A stretch of DNA of 64,000 nucleotides from Oidiodendron maius Zn (Eukaryota > Ascomycota > Leotiomycetes > Myxotrichaceae). The stretch covers positions 569,552 to 633,551 of the forward strand of contig KN832883.1 in NCBI GenBank assembly GCA_000827325.1, read 5' to 3'. Position numbers and translations under genes: made by a program. The notes beneath the pieces are model-generated. The model ran no database searches. It was not told where the DNA came from and saw only the letters and a list, made by a program, of their open reading frames with translations. Of this stretch, positions 34,806 to 45,007 are shown piece after piece; position 1 is the stretch's first letter, and each line of letters starts with the position of its first letter.

Positions 34806-35537
34806 ATGGATTACAATATGAACTCGCAGCCAAATGTAACGGAAACTGAGAGCGCACATCTGATGCTCGACTGTAATGACGAAGAAAAAGACCAAAACTC
34901 ATCGGTCTTAGTATATACTGGTCGCCGTCAATGCTTTCCACTATCAAGGGCTACTTTAGCCATCCTCCTTACATGCACTTCCCTCGCCAGCATCCTTCTA
35001 TTCGGATTCATGCTACATACTCTCCGTTTTCGCAGTCACCAGCAACCCTCTGAAAACACGCTACCATTGCCTGGAACAGAGTTTGGTTCCTGTGGCGACA
35101 CCCCATCCTCAGCACGTCAATCAAACTGCACATTCGATATCATGTCTTTCTCATGGCTTCCCTCACCATGCGCGGATCCCGAGCTCACGGCAGAATTTGC
35201 AGGTGTACGAAATTGGACGTGGTGGTTAGACACAGATAAGGCGACTGCCGTGTCGCCTGAAGAAGTTTCTCGGGGAGACCATGCGGAACTCTTCGTCACA
35301 AGGGAATACCACATGTATCATTGCACGTACATGTGGAGAAAATTGCATAAAGGATTGCTGAAGAGTCTTGAAACTCCAGAAAAAAGAGGGATCATAGACA
35401 CTTATATCGGGAAATATGGTCATACCTCACATTGCGAGATGATGCTGCTGGGTATGGAAGAAGACCACGGTACAGTGCAGAGAAACGTTACCGATACAGC
35501 AATAGTGATGAAATTCCCTCGGTGCATGTGGACATGA
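34806..35537 (+). CDS. Membrane-anchored UstYa-like protein with two HxxHC motifs
   Basis: An intronless gene of 243 aa. The reading frame is open from a TTG at 34791, but the first ATG is at 34806. One membrane helix (about residues 48-73) is followed by a lumenal/extracellular domain with many cysteines: EFGSCGDTPSSARQSNC, then SFSWLPSPCADPELT. HxxHC appears twice, as HMYHC (169-173) and HTSHC (206-210), the same signature that defines the UstYa (DUF3328) oxidases of ustiloxin-type pathways. The overall sequence is divergent from the classic UstYa next door, and the segment between the motifs is different. I infer a copper/oxidase-like or related role in peptide modification. The 78-bp gap to the UstYa gene and its tail-to-tail orientation support joint function. 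Confidence 0.75.
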   Translation: MDYNMNSQPNVTETESAHLMLDCNDEEKDQNSSVLVYTGRRQCFPLSRATLAILLTCTSLASILLFGFMLHTLRFRSHQQPSENTLPLPGTEFGSCGDTPSSARQSNCTFDIMSFSWLPSPCADPELTAEFAGVRNWTWWLDTDKATAVSPEEVSRGDHAELFVTREYHMYHCTYMWRKLHKGLLKSLETPEKRGIIDTYIGKYGHTSHCEMMLLGMEEDHGTVQRNVTDTAIVMKFPRCMWT

Positions 35538-35614
35538 GACGGGGCATGAGAATAAGCATGGCGGAATGAACCGTACAAATAGACGCAATTAATACGCCTT
35601 CAGTCCATTACTGC

Positions 35615-36612
35615 CTATCTACTAGGATTATGTGAGTGGCCATGTCCTGCTTCTGCACCCTGTCCTTTGGCAGCTCTCGCATGGTTATTTCGCTGCCACT
35701 CTTGAATCTTGTCATACTTTTTACATTTATGTTGTGTATCGAAATCTGGCGTTGCTCCCAATTCTGCCCCTGGCTCTATTCGATGCAGGAATGGAGTTAT
35801 ATCTGAGTAGCACATGAGCCGTATACGAAGCGCCTCAATACAGTGATCGACATGCTGCGAAATTCATTAGTGAATGGCCTTGTAAGGTTTATTTGCGGCT
35901 TACAGAACGTAAGAAGTCGGCATCATCTTGGAACGTCGGATTATCGCTGTAATCGTACTCATCCTTGTATGTATACTGCCTGACCATATCCAAACAATGC
36001 ATACTGTGAAAAACTTCAAGTCCAGCCAATATACCACCTTTGTCAGAGCGGAGCCAATTGCCATCGTCAGACTTATTCAGAGCTGGAAGAAGTTCGTAGG
36101 GCACATCAATGGTTCCGACTATTTCTAGTATCAACAAATGATAAAGGCAAAGAGATATGGGGATATACTCTTCCACAAATCGCTCCATGCTTTCTCTAAC
36201 TCTGGCGTTGGTGGCCCTTTATATGGGCTTGGTTGAAAGAATGCATTGGAGAATTGAACGTCTTCATATTCAACAACGTCAAATACCGGAGCTTGATAAA
36301 CAGGTCAGTAATACAGGTTTTTATCCGAATCAAGCGTTATATAATTAAATGGTAGCGCAACTTACACCATGCATTAAGTTGGCGAGTGCACTCTAGGTCC
36401 GTGGGTTTTCTTGGATATATCCAGCCGTAGCAAATTATTGCAAATTGTATGATGTTCAATATCCAACCCAGCAATGCGAATTTATGCAATATTCTTTTTC
36501 GACGGCTGACTGGCGACGATATTTGGCTCGGCAGAAAACTCTCTAATTCTGAATCCTTAACAGCCATTTGTGAATAAGAATTCTGTTGTGTTTCCATGGT
36601 GCTCTTGAGCAT
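35615..36612 (-). CDS. UstYa-family (DUF3328) protein, RiPP-type oxidative cyclase candidate
   Basis: Four minus-strand exons, 36366..36612, 36169..36291, 35904..36124 and 35615..35854, join to 276 aa (271 if translation starts at the ATG at 36597). There is one membrane anchor (FALLGWILNIIQFAIICYGW), then the classic family blocks: VFDVVEYEDVQFSNAF, PSPYKGPPTPELEKAWSDLW, and both catalytic-type motifs HSMHC (163-167) and HVDHC (198-202), the latter beginning exactly at an exon start. Family members in ustiloxin, asperipin and phomopsin pathways form oxidative macrocycles on ribosomal peptide cores. A Gly/His-rich tail follows. The gene is divergent from the repeat-bearing precursor 911 bp away, the layout expected for a RiPP cluster. 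Confidence 0.92.
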
Positions 36613-37523
36613 GTTTATTCCACTTTCGGCGAATGTAAAGGAGCAGAATTTCGTCAGACAACATACGACTCAATGGGCTATCACTAGATCATGCGTTTTC
36701 AAGTTCCGGCGATAAGGGATTCTCTTCGATGCTATGTTCTTAGCATGCGGCACTAGCACTGTGGCACAGTTATGGCGCCGTGCGCCTAACTTATACAGGA
36801 AGCTGCCTTATTAACAAGAATGGAGTGGGTGACTAGTACGTCAAATTCCTTTGTGTGCCAATCTTTGACGTGATTTGGTTGCATACGAGGAAAAAGGTTA
36901 GAAAAGCGGTGGATAAGTTTACGTCTGCGTGTTTTCTTTGTATGCCAAAGCTGAAGAATTTCATCGCAAATTAAGAGCTGTAGTCAATTAAAGTTGCATG
37001 CTAATTAACAGCGAAAATTGGAATTCAGATGCGAATCCTTTGGAAGGCATATGCGATAAAGTATATCTAAAACGACGTCAGCCCCGCACGCCACAGCTGA
37101 GACCCCGCACTTCCACAAAGACTGTCAGCTCTAGATCATCTTTTACAGTAAGTAGTCACGTAAAATTGCTGACGGACGTGCGTCACCTTCCTAAGTTGCC
37201 TAAGAGCAATATCTAACTGGCTCGTTCGGTGTAGAAGTGTTGATCGCCGTAATACAAAACTGGCTTCCGTCTGACGACTTGGATTCTATGGCCAGATAAC
37301 CATTTTCTCTCACCATACTTTTTGAGGCAGGTATAACAGACTTTCTGATAGCTATTTATCCGGTCTCATATTCCAGGTAAATGTTCAAAAGAGTCTATAG
37401 CTTGGCCCCGCCCTGTCCTCTAATGATTCGTATATAACCCCTCTCCAAACACTCAATATCCCTTCCTCCATCTAACCATAACTTATTTCTCTTTTCATAT
37501 ATTTTGCATCCGCAGCATAAAAC
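36613..37523. promoter_or_regulatory. Divergent promoter between UstYa gene and precursor gene
   Basis: 911 bp between two divergent starts. A TATA-like TATATAACCC lies at 37431, 93 bp before the precursor ATG, followed by a CT-rich leader typical of strongly expressed fungal genes. The 72-codon frame at 36998..37216 is not recognised and I do not call it a gene. Confidence 0.55.
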
Positions 37524-37820
37524 ATGAAGCTCTCTCTCTTCGTCCTCGCTCAGGCCCTCCTGGCTGTAGCTCTCCCAACACCTGCCAATGACGTTCTCGC
37601 CGAAATCGACGCTCGGGAAGCCAGCCCCATTGCAGAGGCCGATCCAATCTACTACATCAAGCGCATTGGTTATACCGATACACTTGAGAGCCGCGAAGCT
37701 GAGGCCGAAGCCGATCCGATCTTCTATATTAAGCGTGTCGGTTACTCGCCCGAGAAACGCGAAGCGGAAGCTGAGGCTGATCCAATCTTCTATATTAAAC
37801 GCACCGGGTATTCACCATAA
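37524..37820 (+). CDS. Secreted repeat precursor peptide, putative dikaritin-type RiPP precursor
   Basis: An intronless 98-aa protein. Residues 1-17 form a signal peptide (MKLSLFVLAQALLAVAL). The rest is three repeats of the pattern DPI(Y/F)YIKRxGY(S/T), at residues 40-51, 64-75 and 86-97. Kex2 dibasic sites KR occur at 46-47, 70-71, 78-79 and 92-93. Each repeat is preceded by an acidic leader: REAEAEA twice and REASPIAEA once, like the Ste13-trimmed spacer of yeast alpha-factor. Kex2 plus dipeptidase trimming could release DPIYYI/DPIFYI hexapeptides and GY-containing peptides such as VGYSPE. Tyrosines are conserved in both parts, as needed for UstYa-type crosslinking. It is not an alpha-pheromone of the usual filamentous type (no WCxxxGQxC). 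The nearby UstYa gene makes a RiPP precursor the best reading. Confidence 0.88.
   Translation: MKLSLFVLAQALLAVALPTPANDVLAEIDAREASPIAEADPIYYIKRIGYTDTLESREAEAEADPIFYIKRVGYSPEKREAEAEADPIFYIKRTGYSP
37641..37814 (+). repeat. Three in-gene core repeats of the precursor peptide
   Basis: Copies at 37641..37676, 37713..37748 and 37779..37814, spaced 72 and 66 bp apart. The protein motif is almost constant: copies two and three differ in one residue, copy one also has Tyr for Phe, and only the residue after KR (Ile, Val, Thr) changes in all three. The nucleotide sequences of copies two and three are also close, which suggests recent duplication. Confidence 0.85.
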
Positions 37821-38559
37821 AGCTTCAGGCAGCGGCTTAGACGGGCATTAACTTTTGTATCGAACACGGGCGAGATTCGTATTTCCGATCATACGCCCAT
37901 TATACGTACACGTTACAGGACTTTAGTGCCCGAGACGTCTTGAGAGTAGTAGCATGGCGCTCCCTGCTTCATAGTTCCCTTACTATATAAACCATCAAAC
38001 TACTGCGCCACTCTGCCTCTTATCGCCTTGTGCTATGTCTCACTAGACTACGTATATCCTGTTCTACGTGTCTACTTGTCGAAGCGCTTCCTCGTCTTAT
38101 AATCCTGCTGTAGTTTACTAATGAAGCTAGATACAAGTACGCAAAGCCTCAAGCTCAATAATTTACCTTGATATATATGTGATATGGCTATTTTACAAGT
38201 TCAATGAGGTTATCAGGCCGATATTTCGGGCTGAAGTGTCTGTTTTCGAAGACCTCTTATACAGTCACGAATGATTTTGATAGGTTGCACAATGCTGTCA
38301 TGCTTATTCGCTAGTCCGTGAGAGTCCCCGCAGACGTCCGCGATGCCAAGTTGTCCATCCGATACACACGTAATACAGTCTGCCTTGCTACTATCAGTCC
38401 CAGCTGAAGTTAAGCTACCTTTAATTTACCGCCGCTAGCAGTAACAGGAGAATTTCGAGGGTGACACTGGTCAGAGACTTGATTATTTGGACCTGGGAAG
38501 GTGGTAGGACAATTAAATAACCTCAGGCTTACTAGCATCTGTCAAGTATTATTCTGAAA
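37821..38559. other. Intergenic region between precursor and regulator
   Basis: Precursor 3' end and promoter of the Zn2Cys6 gene. No other feature supported. Confidence 0.45.
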
Positions 38560-40450
38560 ATGTCCGACCCGGTTGATGAACTGGCACCCCAAGCTTGCGT
38601 TTCATGCCGCGAAAAGAAGCGGAAATGCTCCAGAGAAGTGCCCGTATGCTCGCTTTGCCGCAGGAATAGAAGACCATGCCACTACCCTCCGAAAACTGCT
38701 AGTCCTTTCGCCGAGAGCAGTGAAAGTTACATTCGACAAGTATGTTTGAGTAATTTATTTCCCAATTATTGATACAATAATGGATAACATTCCCTATTAC
38801 TTGGAAATAAGATTGACAGTGTATTAGAATACCTTCCCTGCCATATTCTTTCTAGACCTCTACACTTTCAACAAACGACGAAGTGTGATTCCGGCGCCAA
38901 CTATTACCCTTCCAGACAAGTATTACAAAGCACTCGGAAGCAGAGAACAATTGCATTATCACGTGGATAACTACTTCTCTATGATTCATCCTATCCTTCC
39001 GATAGGTTCGAATAATTCTCTTTATTTCTGCCACATCAAAATTCTCCTTACATGTAGCTAATATAACTTCTTAGTATCTAAACTTCGGATCTATCATCAG
39101 CTGTCAAAATCACTTGACGCTCTCGATGCGGATCTCGTCCTTCTATTTCTAGCAATGCAAATGCATTGTGAAAGAGACGGCCATAACCCCCCTCGGACAG
39201 AAATTTATGACCTTGCAAAGCAATGCTGCTTGCATGCCGAACAGAGCAATATGTTTTCTCCGAGGTTGCTTCAAGCGTCTCTGTTAATTGCTATGTACGA
39301 GGTTGGGAATGCCATATATCCAGCTGCTTACCTCACAGTTGGTCATTGTGCCCGGCTGGGACATGTCATGGGGATAAATAACACCAAGGATGGACCTCAA
39401 ATGTTTTCGAAGCCAGGTAATGTCAGTCAAATACTGCTTATCACAGGTCCTTACGATAGCTGCAGAATCATGGGCGGAGGCAGAGGAGAGGCGTCGAGCC
39501 TGGTGGGCTGTTATCATGCTAGACAGGTGAGGCTATTAAAAACCTTCATGTAATGCAAAAGACGCCTAACTTGTAAGGTATGTTACACTTGGTGGTGGCA
39601 ACCGCCCATTTGCATGCAGCGATGCGAATCCAGGTGATCTTCTTCCCATGGATGAAGAGAGTTGGGAAAAAGGAGTAAGTATAGTAATCGTGATAAGGCG
39701 GAACCCTATAGCTAATGAAGCCAGGAACCTACACTTATCCAGCCTCTGGTGGTGTCAGAATATACTGCAGTTCGGGCATCGCCTTTTGCTCGCACAAGCC
39801 AGGCGTCTCATCTTCTCTCACATGTTCTTCGTCATGTGAATGACGGTTACGAGGATGTGAAGTTCCACTATGAAGAAGCCATACAGCTTCATCGCACGAT
39901 AGATACTTTTAGCCTTGCAATTTCCCACGAACTCAACGATATCAAGGGTGCAGTGCGTGACTGGACACATACTTGTTCGCACTTCACAGCAATGGCCATC
40001 TGTTACAGCGCCCAAATAACACTTTACGATACCTATTGGTGTGCAGATGCTGATGCTATCAGAGGAGTTGGAATTCCCGAGCAGCTTGAAATGCAGCAGA
40101 TTTCTATCAATGGCATTAAAAGCGCTTGTTTCGCCGTCCATCAACTTGCCAAGATGATATCTGAAGCCGCTCAAATTGGAGACATGTGCAGAGTGAACCC
40201 ACTAACTACTGATTGTCTATACCAAGCCTCTATGCTCCTTCATTCTTATATCCGTGAAACAGGCAATAATGAATACGCGCAGGCAGTTATAGATATTGTA
40301 CAGGCCCTAAAAGTCCTGGCTGGAATCTGGGATGTGGCAAGTATGGCCTTCACCTCCTGTGCGGCAGTTCGGACAACATTTGCTAAGTATTGCGCAGAGG
40401 AGTATCTTGGTATGCTTGATATTGAGAGCCTTGGTTTGGATGAGCAATAG
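38560..40450 (+). CDS. Zn2Cys6 transcription factor with fungal-specific TF domain
   Basis: Six exons close in phase: 38560..38739, 38828..39005, 39075..39416, 39460..39526, 39578..39674 and 39743..40450, giving 523 aa. The N-terminus carries a binuclear zinc cluster of the form CX2CX6CX6CX2CX6C (ACVSCREKKRKC ... CSLCRRNRRPC). Splicing then restores the fungal-specific regulatory domain: FPAIFFLDLYTFNKRRSVIP, DNYFSMIHPILPIVSKLR, ARLGHVMGINN and AEERRRAWWAVIMLDR. There is no long coiled coil after the zinc cluster, so dimerisation mode is unclear. It follows the RiPP-like precursor on the same strand, 740 bp away, and precedes an SDR, so it is the natural candidate for the pathway-specific activator. 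Binding sites (CGG-type) were not identified with confidence. Confidence 0.9.
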
Positions 40451-40584
40451 ATCGGATCTTTGTTATTCTGGTAACAGTAGGATGTCTTTTCGGGATTGTT
40501 ATTTACGGCCGAAGAGCAGCATAAAAAGGCTAGCATTGTCTAGGTCAGCTATTCTTTGCCAAAAAGAGTATGTGAAATTAACAT

Positions 40585-41645
40585 TCAATCGTCAAAGAAC
40601 AAAAGCTCTTTTGTCTCCTCTTCCATCATATCCCACAACTTCTTTCCTGTGCCTCGATCACGGAAACCCGCTTCAATATCTGACCTAGTTCTCCCCAGCC
40701 TGCCCCATGGGATGATATAAGCCCCATTATTATGAAGTCCGATTGACTCTGAAAATCCAGCATAGAGTTCCGTCAAGGCACCTAGATGGGGATCGTGCAA
40801 CATTAGCCAGCTGACGACTGTGGATCCAATCGGATTCGAATGTCGTTGAAGGTTTGTTTTTAAGTGGCCTGGATTCAGAGACTAAGGATTCATTCGGTCA
40901 GCAATAGTTGGCGAAATAAAAGCGGGAGGATATATTGACTGACGACCCCTACGATATTGTGGTTGCCATATCTCTGGGCCAGTTCCATTGCGAGGAGCAC
41001 GTTGCCAACTTTACTTTGGCCATAGTACGTCATAGAACCTTTCTCTCCTTTCCACCCGATCGGCTTTTTGGTGCCGATATCCTGCCAGTCTATTCCATCC
41101 CCTCTCGGAGAGAGCATGATATGACCATCACTGCTGACCCATACGACTCTTACGGAGCCCTTTGGAGCCGTTTGGGCTGTTGAGAGTAGTATAGGCATGA
41201 GTAATTTGTTCATGATGAAGTGGGCCACCACGTTTGTTCCCCATTGGAGCTCGTATCCTTGTTGGGTCACACTCCCTTTAGACACATTCATAACCCCGGC
41301 ATTAAACCAAACTGTATGTAGGACTTCTTCTTGCGCTAAGAAGCTTTTTACTCCAGGAGCAATGGTTGACAGGTCACTGAGGTCGATCACTAAATACCTT
41401 ATTTCGCCTTTGCCTGATGTTACAGAAGCTTTGATTTCTGCAGCAGCCTTCTCTGCGGACGCATCAGTTCGCGAAGTGATATATACCTTGGCATTTTTTG
41501 AGTAGAGGATTTTGGCGAGAGCAAGTCCAATACCTGACGTTCCTCCAGTAATAAGATAAACCTTGCTCGAGAGATCTGGAAGATCATTTTCTGTAAATGA
41601 AGGCTTGGGTGGGTATAGTTCGCTCAGAGCCTGACGGAGAGGCAT
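40585..41645 (-). CDS. Short-chain dehydrogenase/reductase
   Basis: Two minus-strand exons, 40944..41645 and 40585..40881, give 332 aa. Splicing restores VGVSLNPGHLKTNLQRH, the PG motif after the active site. Rossmann-fold landmarks are TGGTSGIG at 33-40 for NADP(H)/NAD(H) binding, WFNAGVM, a serine in VVWVSSDGH, and the catalytic YxxxK in TYYGQSKVGN. The size and the LSSKVYLITGG start match the retinol-dehydrogenase-like SDRs that are common in fungal metabolite clusters. It converges on the Zn2Cys6 gene with a 134-bp gap. It may oxidise or reduce a cluster product; substrate cannot be told. Confidence 0.92.
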
Positions 41646-42499
41646 GGCTTCGGTTAGAAAAGCAAAGAAAATAACTGTTGCGCACTGAAAAATAATTGAT
41701 TACAAGAGAGGCTATCTTCCTAGGAGCAGGAGAAAGATATATATAATAAAATTTCCACACTGCTCAGACAGCTCATAGACGCGGTCTATATGCGGCCTCC
41801 TAGCGGACGCTAGCGGAGGGAAGGCGCGTATTTCCGTCTATAATCGCCAAATCAGCATTGCATCTACCTATGTCATTCATTTGGAACAACGTCATGTTCC
41901 AAAGGCTAGATTTGGACGATATTCCAAATAGATTGTAGTGCTGGGGTAAAAGTCTTAAGTTAGATGTCCCGGGATAAATCGCACGCTGAAAATCCACGCA
42001 GAAGTCGCAATATCTCTTACAACTTTTGACTCGTCGAATGACTTATCTCTAAAATTAAGCAATATAGGTATATTTATTACTCAAGAACCTAGTATGACTA
42101 TCTCCACTGTCTATATAAGTACTGCTGGTGTCATTTTATCCTGCCACAACTGGCTCTTTTGCTGACTGCCATCGGCGACTTGACCACTAAATCTCGCAGT
42201 GGTGTACACGTAACTAAATACTAGCGTATACGTAACTGAATAGTGTAGTATTTTTATCTCTTACCAGGCTAGAGGCGGTAAATGGACTGAGGAATGAATG
42301 CGAATTCGCTAGACATGACATGAGTTAGTTGAAGCAACAATAGAAGGTGGACATGTGTATTTTCGTGACTACATAACTCAACTCCAAGACCAGCCTCGCC
42401 CCTATACGTCCCAATACACTTAACTATGCTATAGGTAATATAAATCCATCGCAATTTTGGTTTCTAGAAAAAGCCAAATGCACGAATGCTATCACAGTA
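41646..42499. other. Intergenic region
   Basis: No supported gene. AT-rich with short direct repeats such as GTGTACACGTAACT / GCGTATACGTAACT near 42200..42240. Confidence 0.4.
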
Positions 42500-42964
42500 T
42501 TATCTTGTAAGCAGCTGGATCGTAGCCAAATCAAAGAAAAATGTCATATGGCCAGGATAATCTGAAATCGAAGGAGACTGAGGGACGCCATATCTTAATT
42601 TACCTTGCTTTTTTTCATAGCACCAGCCTTGCAGTAGTGGCTTCGCAAGAACAGTACGGCCGATCATTCTATAGCCGTACTCAAATGGCCTCACCACCAC
42701 CGCGACATCGCAGTTCAAAAATAAGCAAACAAGATCTCCAAGCTGCATCTCTGTAGGAGCGATACCAATATCGCCGCTACTCGTTGCGAAAAGATAGGGG
42801 AGGCTATGCGACTTTTCACTAATACCAAGTTTCGAATAGCCACCTGACTCATACATCTCGGAGAGAACTGTGAGATCTCTCAGTTGGTTGAATTCCCCAG
42901 AGCCTTGTAATGCTAGACCCCGTAAAGAGACAATCCTACACCTTTCAGTTATTTCACACATCAA
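42500..42964 (-). pseudogene. C-terminal fragment of a HET-domain protein
   Basis: A 154-codon frame whose middle (GIAPTEMQLGDLVCLFLNC and VAVVVRPFEYGYRMIGRTVL) matches the conserved end of heterokaryon-incompatibility proteins; the intact HET gene at 46613 has the corresponding GDSICILFGCSVPVLLRR. The HET domain itself is absent, and the upstream sequence is taken by the start of an O-methyltransferase on the other strand. So this is most likely a remnant left by truncation rather than a gene. Confidence 0.6.
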
Positions 42965-44587
42965 CGAAAGCGATAATTAAAGAATGGTCTAACGGTCCGA
43001 CTTCAAAAGATACAACATTGCCCAGCAGAGAATTGTATGAGTTGCAGCGTACATTAATTTCAGCAGCAGGCATGGTCACGGAGCTCGTGCAGAATCCAGC
43101 GATGAGGCTTCTAGAAGTATCAAACCAGTACTTTGAGGCTCGCGCTCTTTTCATCGCGGCCGAGAAGAGGATTCCAGATATCCTATCTGAAGCAGGTGGC
43201 AGTGGCCTCTCCGTAGATGATCTTGGACTTAAAATTGGAATTGAAAGTCGCAAGCTTTGTATGAATTCTTCCAGCGATTGTACGCCGAGCCGCCGAGCAC
43301 TAATTTGCAAGAATAGCTCGGGTAATGCGAACACTGTGCTCAATCCACATCTTCAGAGAAGTGGCACAGGATGTATTTACGAACAATACCGTGTCACAGG
43401 CCCTTAACTCAAACGAACCGCTTAGAGCATATATCCTCTTATTGTATATTCCCTTTCCACTGATAAACGTATTGCAATGAGTACCCGGCGCTAACAGTTG
43501 TTAGTGGTCTTGATCTGTACAGTGCGTCAGATCATCTGCCTAAGACACTATCTCATTCAAAGAAAGGCCCATCCTACGATGTCTCAGTAACCCCTTGGCA
43601 GGACGCTATTGGAACAACTAAAACTCGGTGGGAGTGGTTGGGCGAAAAAACAACCATTGCCGAAGTCAAGTAACAGCCTTTGGGCTATCCTGGAAGCATT
43701 ATACCGCCTCCTGGGGATGACGACAACACAATTGCTAGGCCTGAGCTTGATATCTTTGGACTAGCAATGGTTGGTGGTGGTCAAGTGTTCGGAGCCGCTC
43801 ATATCCACGGTAAAGCCTTTCAATCAATCATGTCATTCAGTCTAACAGTCTCAGACTATCCGTGGGAGTCACTAGGAGAGGCGAAGGTCGTTGACGTTGG
43901 TGGAGGCGTTGGTAAGTCGCATTAGGCTATCTCCAGGCCACAGCATTATTGGCAAGTGTATATTAACGTACTTGCAGGAGGATTCTGCATGCAACTCAGT
44001 TCCATCTATCCCAGGCTTAAATTTGTAGTCCAAGATCGTGAGGAGTTTCTTGACCAAGGCCGTAATGAAGTTTGGGCAGAGGGAGCACCGGAAGCCTTGA
44101 AAAGTGGACGAGTGGAATTCATCCCGCACGACTTTTTCCTCCCAAATCCAGTAAAGGATGCAGAAATATACTGGCTACGTTACATTCTGTAAGCTGCTAC
44201 CCTTCGATATTTATGTCTCTTCAACTCTCCTGTATTCGTTACTTCGGCTAATATTATAGACATGACTGGTCTGACGAGTATTGCGTTCAAATCTTGAGTG
44301 CTATCCGGCCAAGCATGTCACCCAATTCGCGAATTCTTGTCTGCGACCAGGTGATGAACACAACCCTAGGCTGTGAAGAGTTATCCAGGGCGCCTGAGCC
44401 ACTTCCAGCAAACTATGGTTATTACACCCGCTATAGTCACCAGCGGGATTTAGCCATGATGAGTATTATCAACGGAATAGAACGAACACCTGCGCAGTTT
44501 AGGGACGTTATTGAACGCGCTGGTCTGAAAATGGCGAAAATTTGGGAATGTAGGAGCCAAGTTTCTCTGGTCGAAATCTGCCTTTAA
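42910..44587 (+). pseudogene. O-methyltransferase with one in-frame stop codon
   Basis: Five exons, 42910..43258, 43317..43443, 43505..43911, 43978..44188 and 44260..44587, keep phase throughout and would give about 473 codons. Splicing restores RKLSRVMRTLCSIHIFREVA, LRAYILLFGLDLYSASDHLP, the SAM motif VVDVGGGVGGFCMQL, and LHDWSDEYCV with the catalytic-type His. However, TAA at 43671..43673 interrupts the frame between IAEVK and QPLGYPG, in a linker upstream of the SAM domain. No plausible GT-AG intron removes it. Everything else is well preserved, so inactivation is recent, or the stop is a sequence error, or it is read through. The start is uncertain; 42910 is the first ATG in frame. The intact relative is at 28479. 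Confidence 0.75.
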
Positions 44588-45007
44588 CAAACTTCCACAT
44601 CATGTCTATGTTGTTCAAATATCAGTCTAGTGCGCGAAAGGATCGCCGGGCCGAATACAATTCGTGTAACCATCCATAAAATCCCTTCATATGTGCTCTG
44701 GACGTTGTTTCTTTCAATAAAACGCTTAAATACACATTGCTTAACCCAGTTGCAAATTAATACAAAAATTTCACAATGGAAGTGAAATAGAGCAGACTTT
44801 GGAACACTTATACAAATATTTGTCAGGAGGTTTCCTAAGTGAATTCTCCGAGGTTGCCCGATTCCGGTGGAAATAACCACCGGAGTTCATTCAGCTAACC
44901 CCACCTTGGCACGACTACAACACCCACAACTAAAGCCCTGAGTTCTCTGCAGGTTCTCAATTCACTATCATTCTATATTTGAAGATATACAACTACGAAT
45001 TTGAACA
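44588..45007. other. Intergenic region
   Basis: 420 bp containing the aldolase promoter. Nothing else supported. Confidence 0.4.

Noticed and set aside
37524-37820. Precursor as a mating pheromone of alpha-factor type
   Set aside because: The EAEAEA spacers and KR sites are similar, but the repeated core lacks the WCxxxGQxC-type pheromone pattern of filamentous ascomycetes and a UstYa gene is adjacent.
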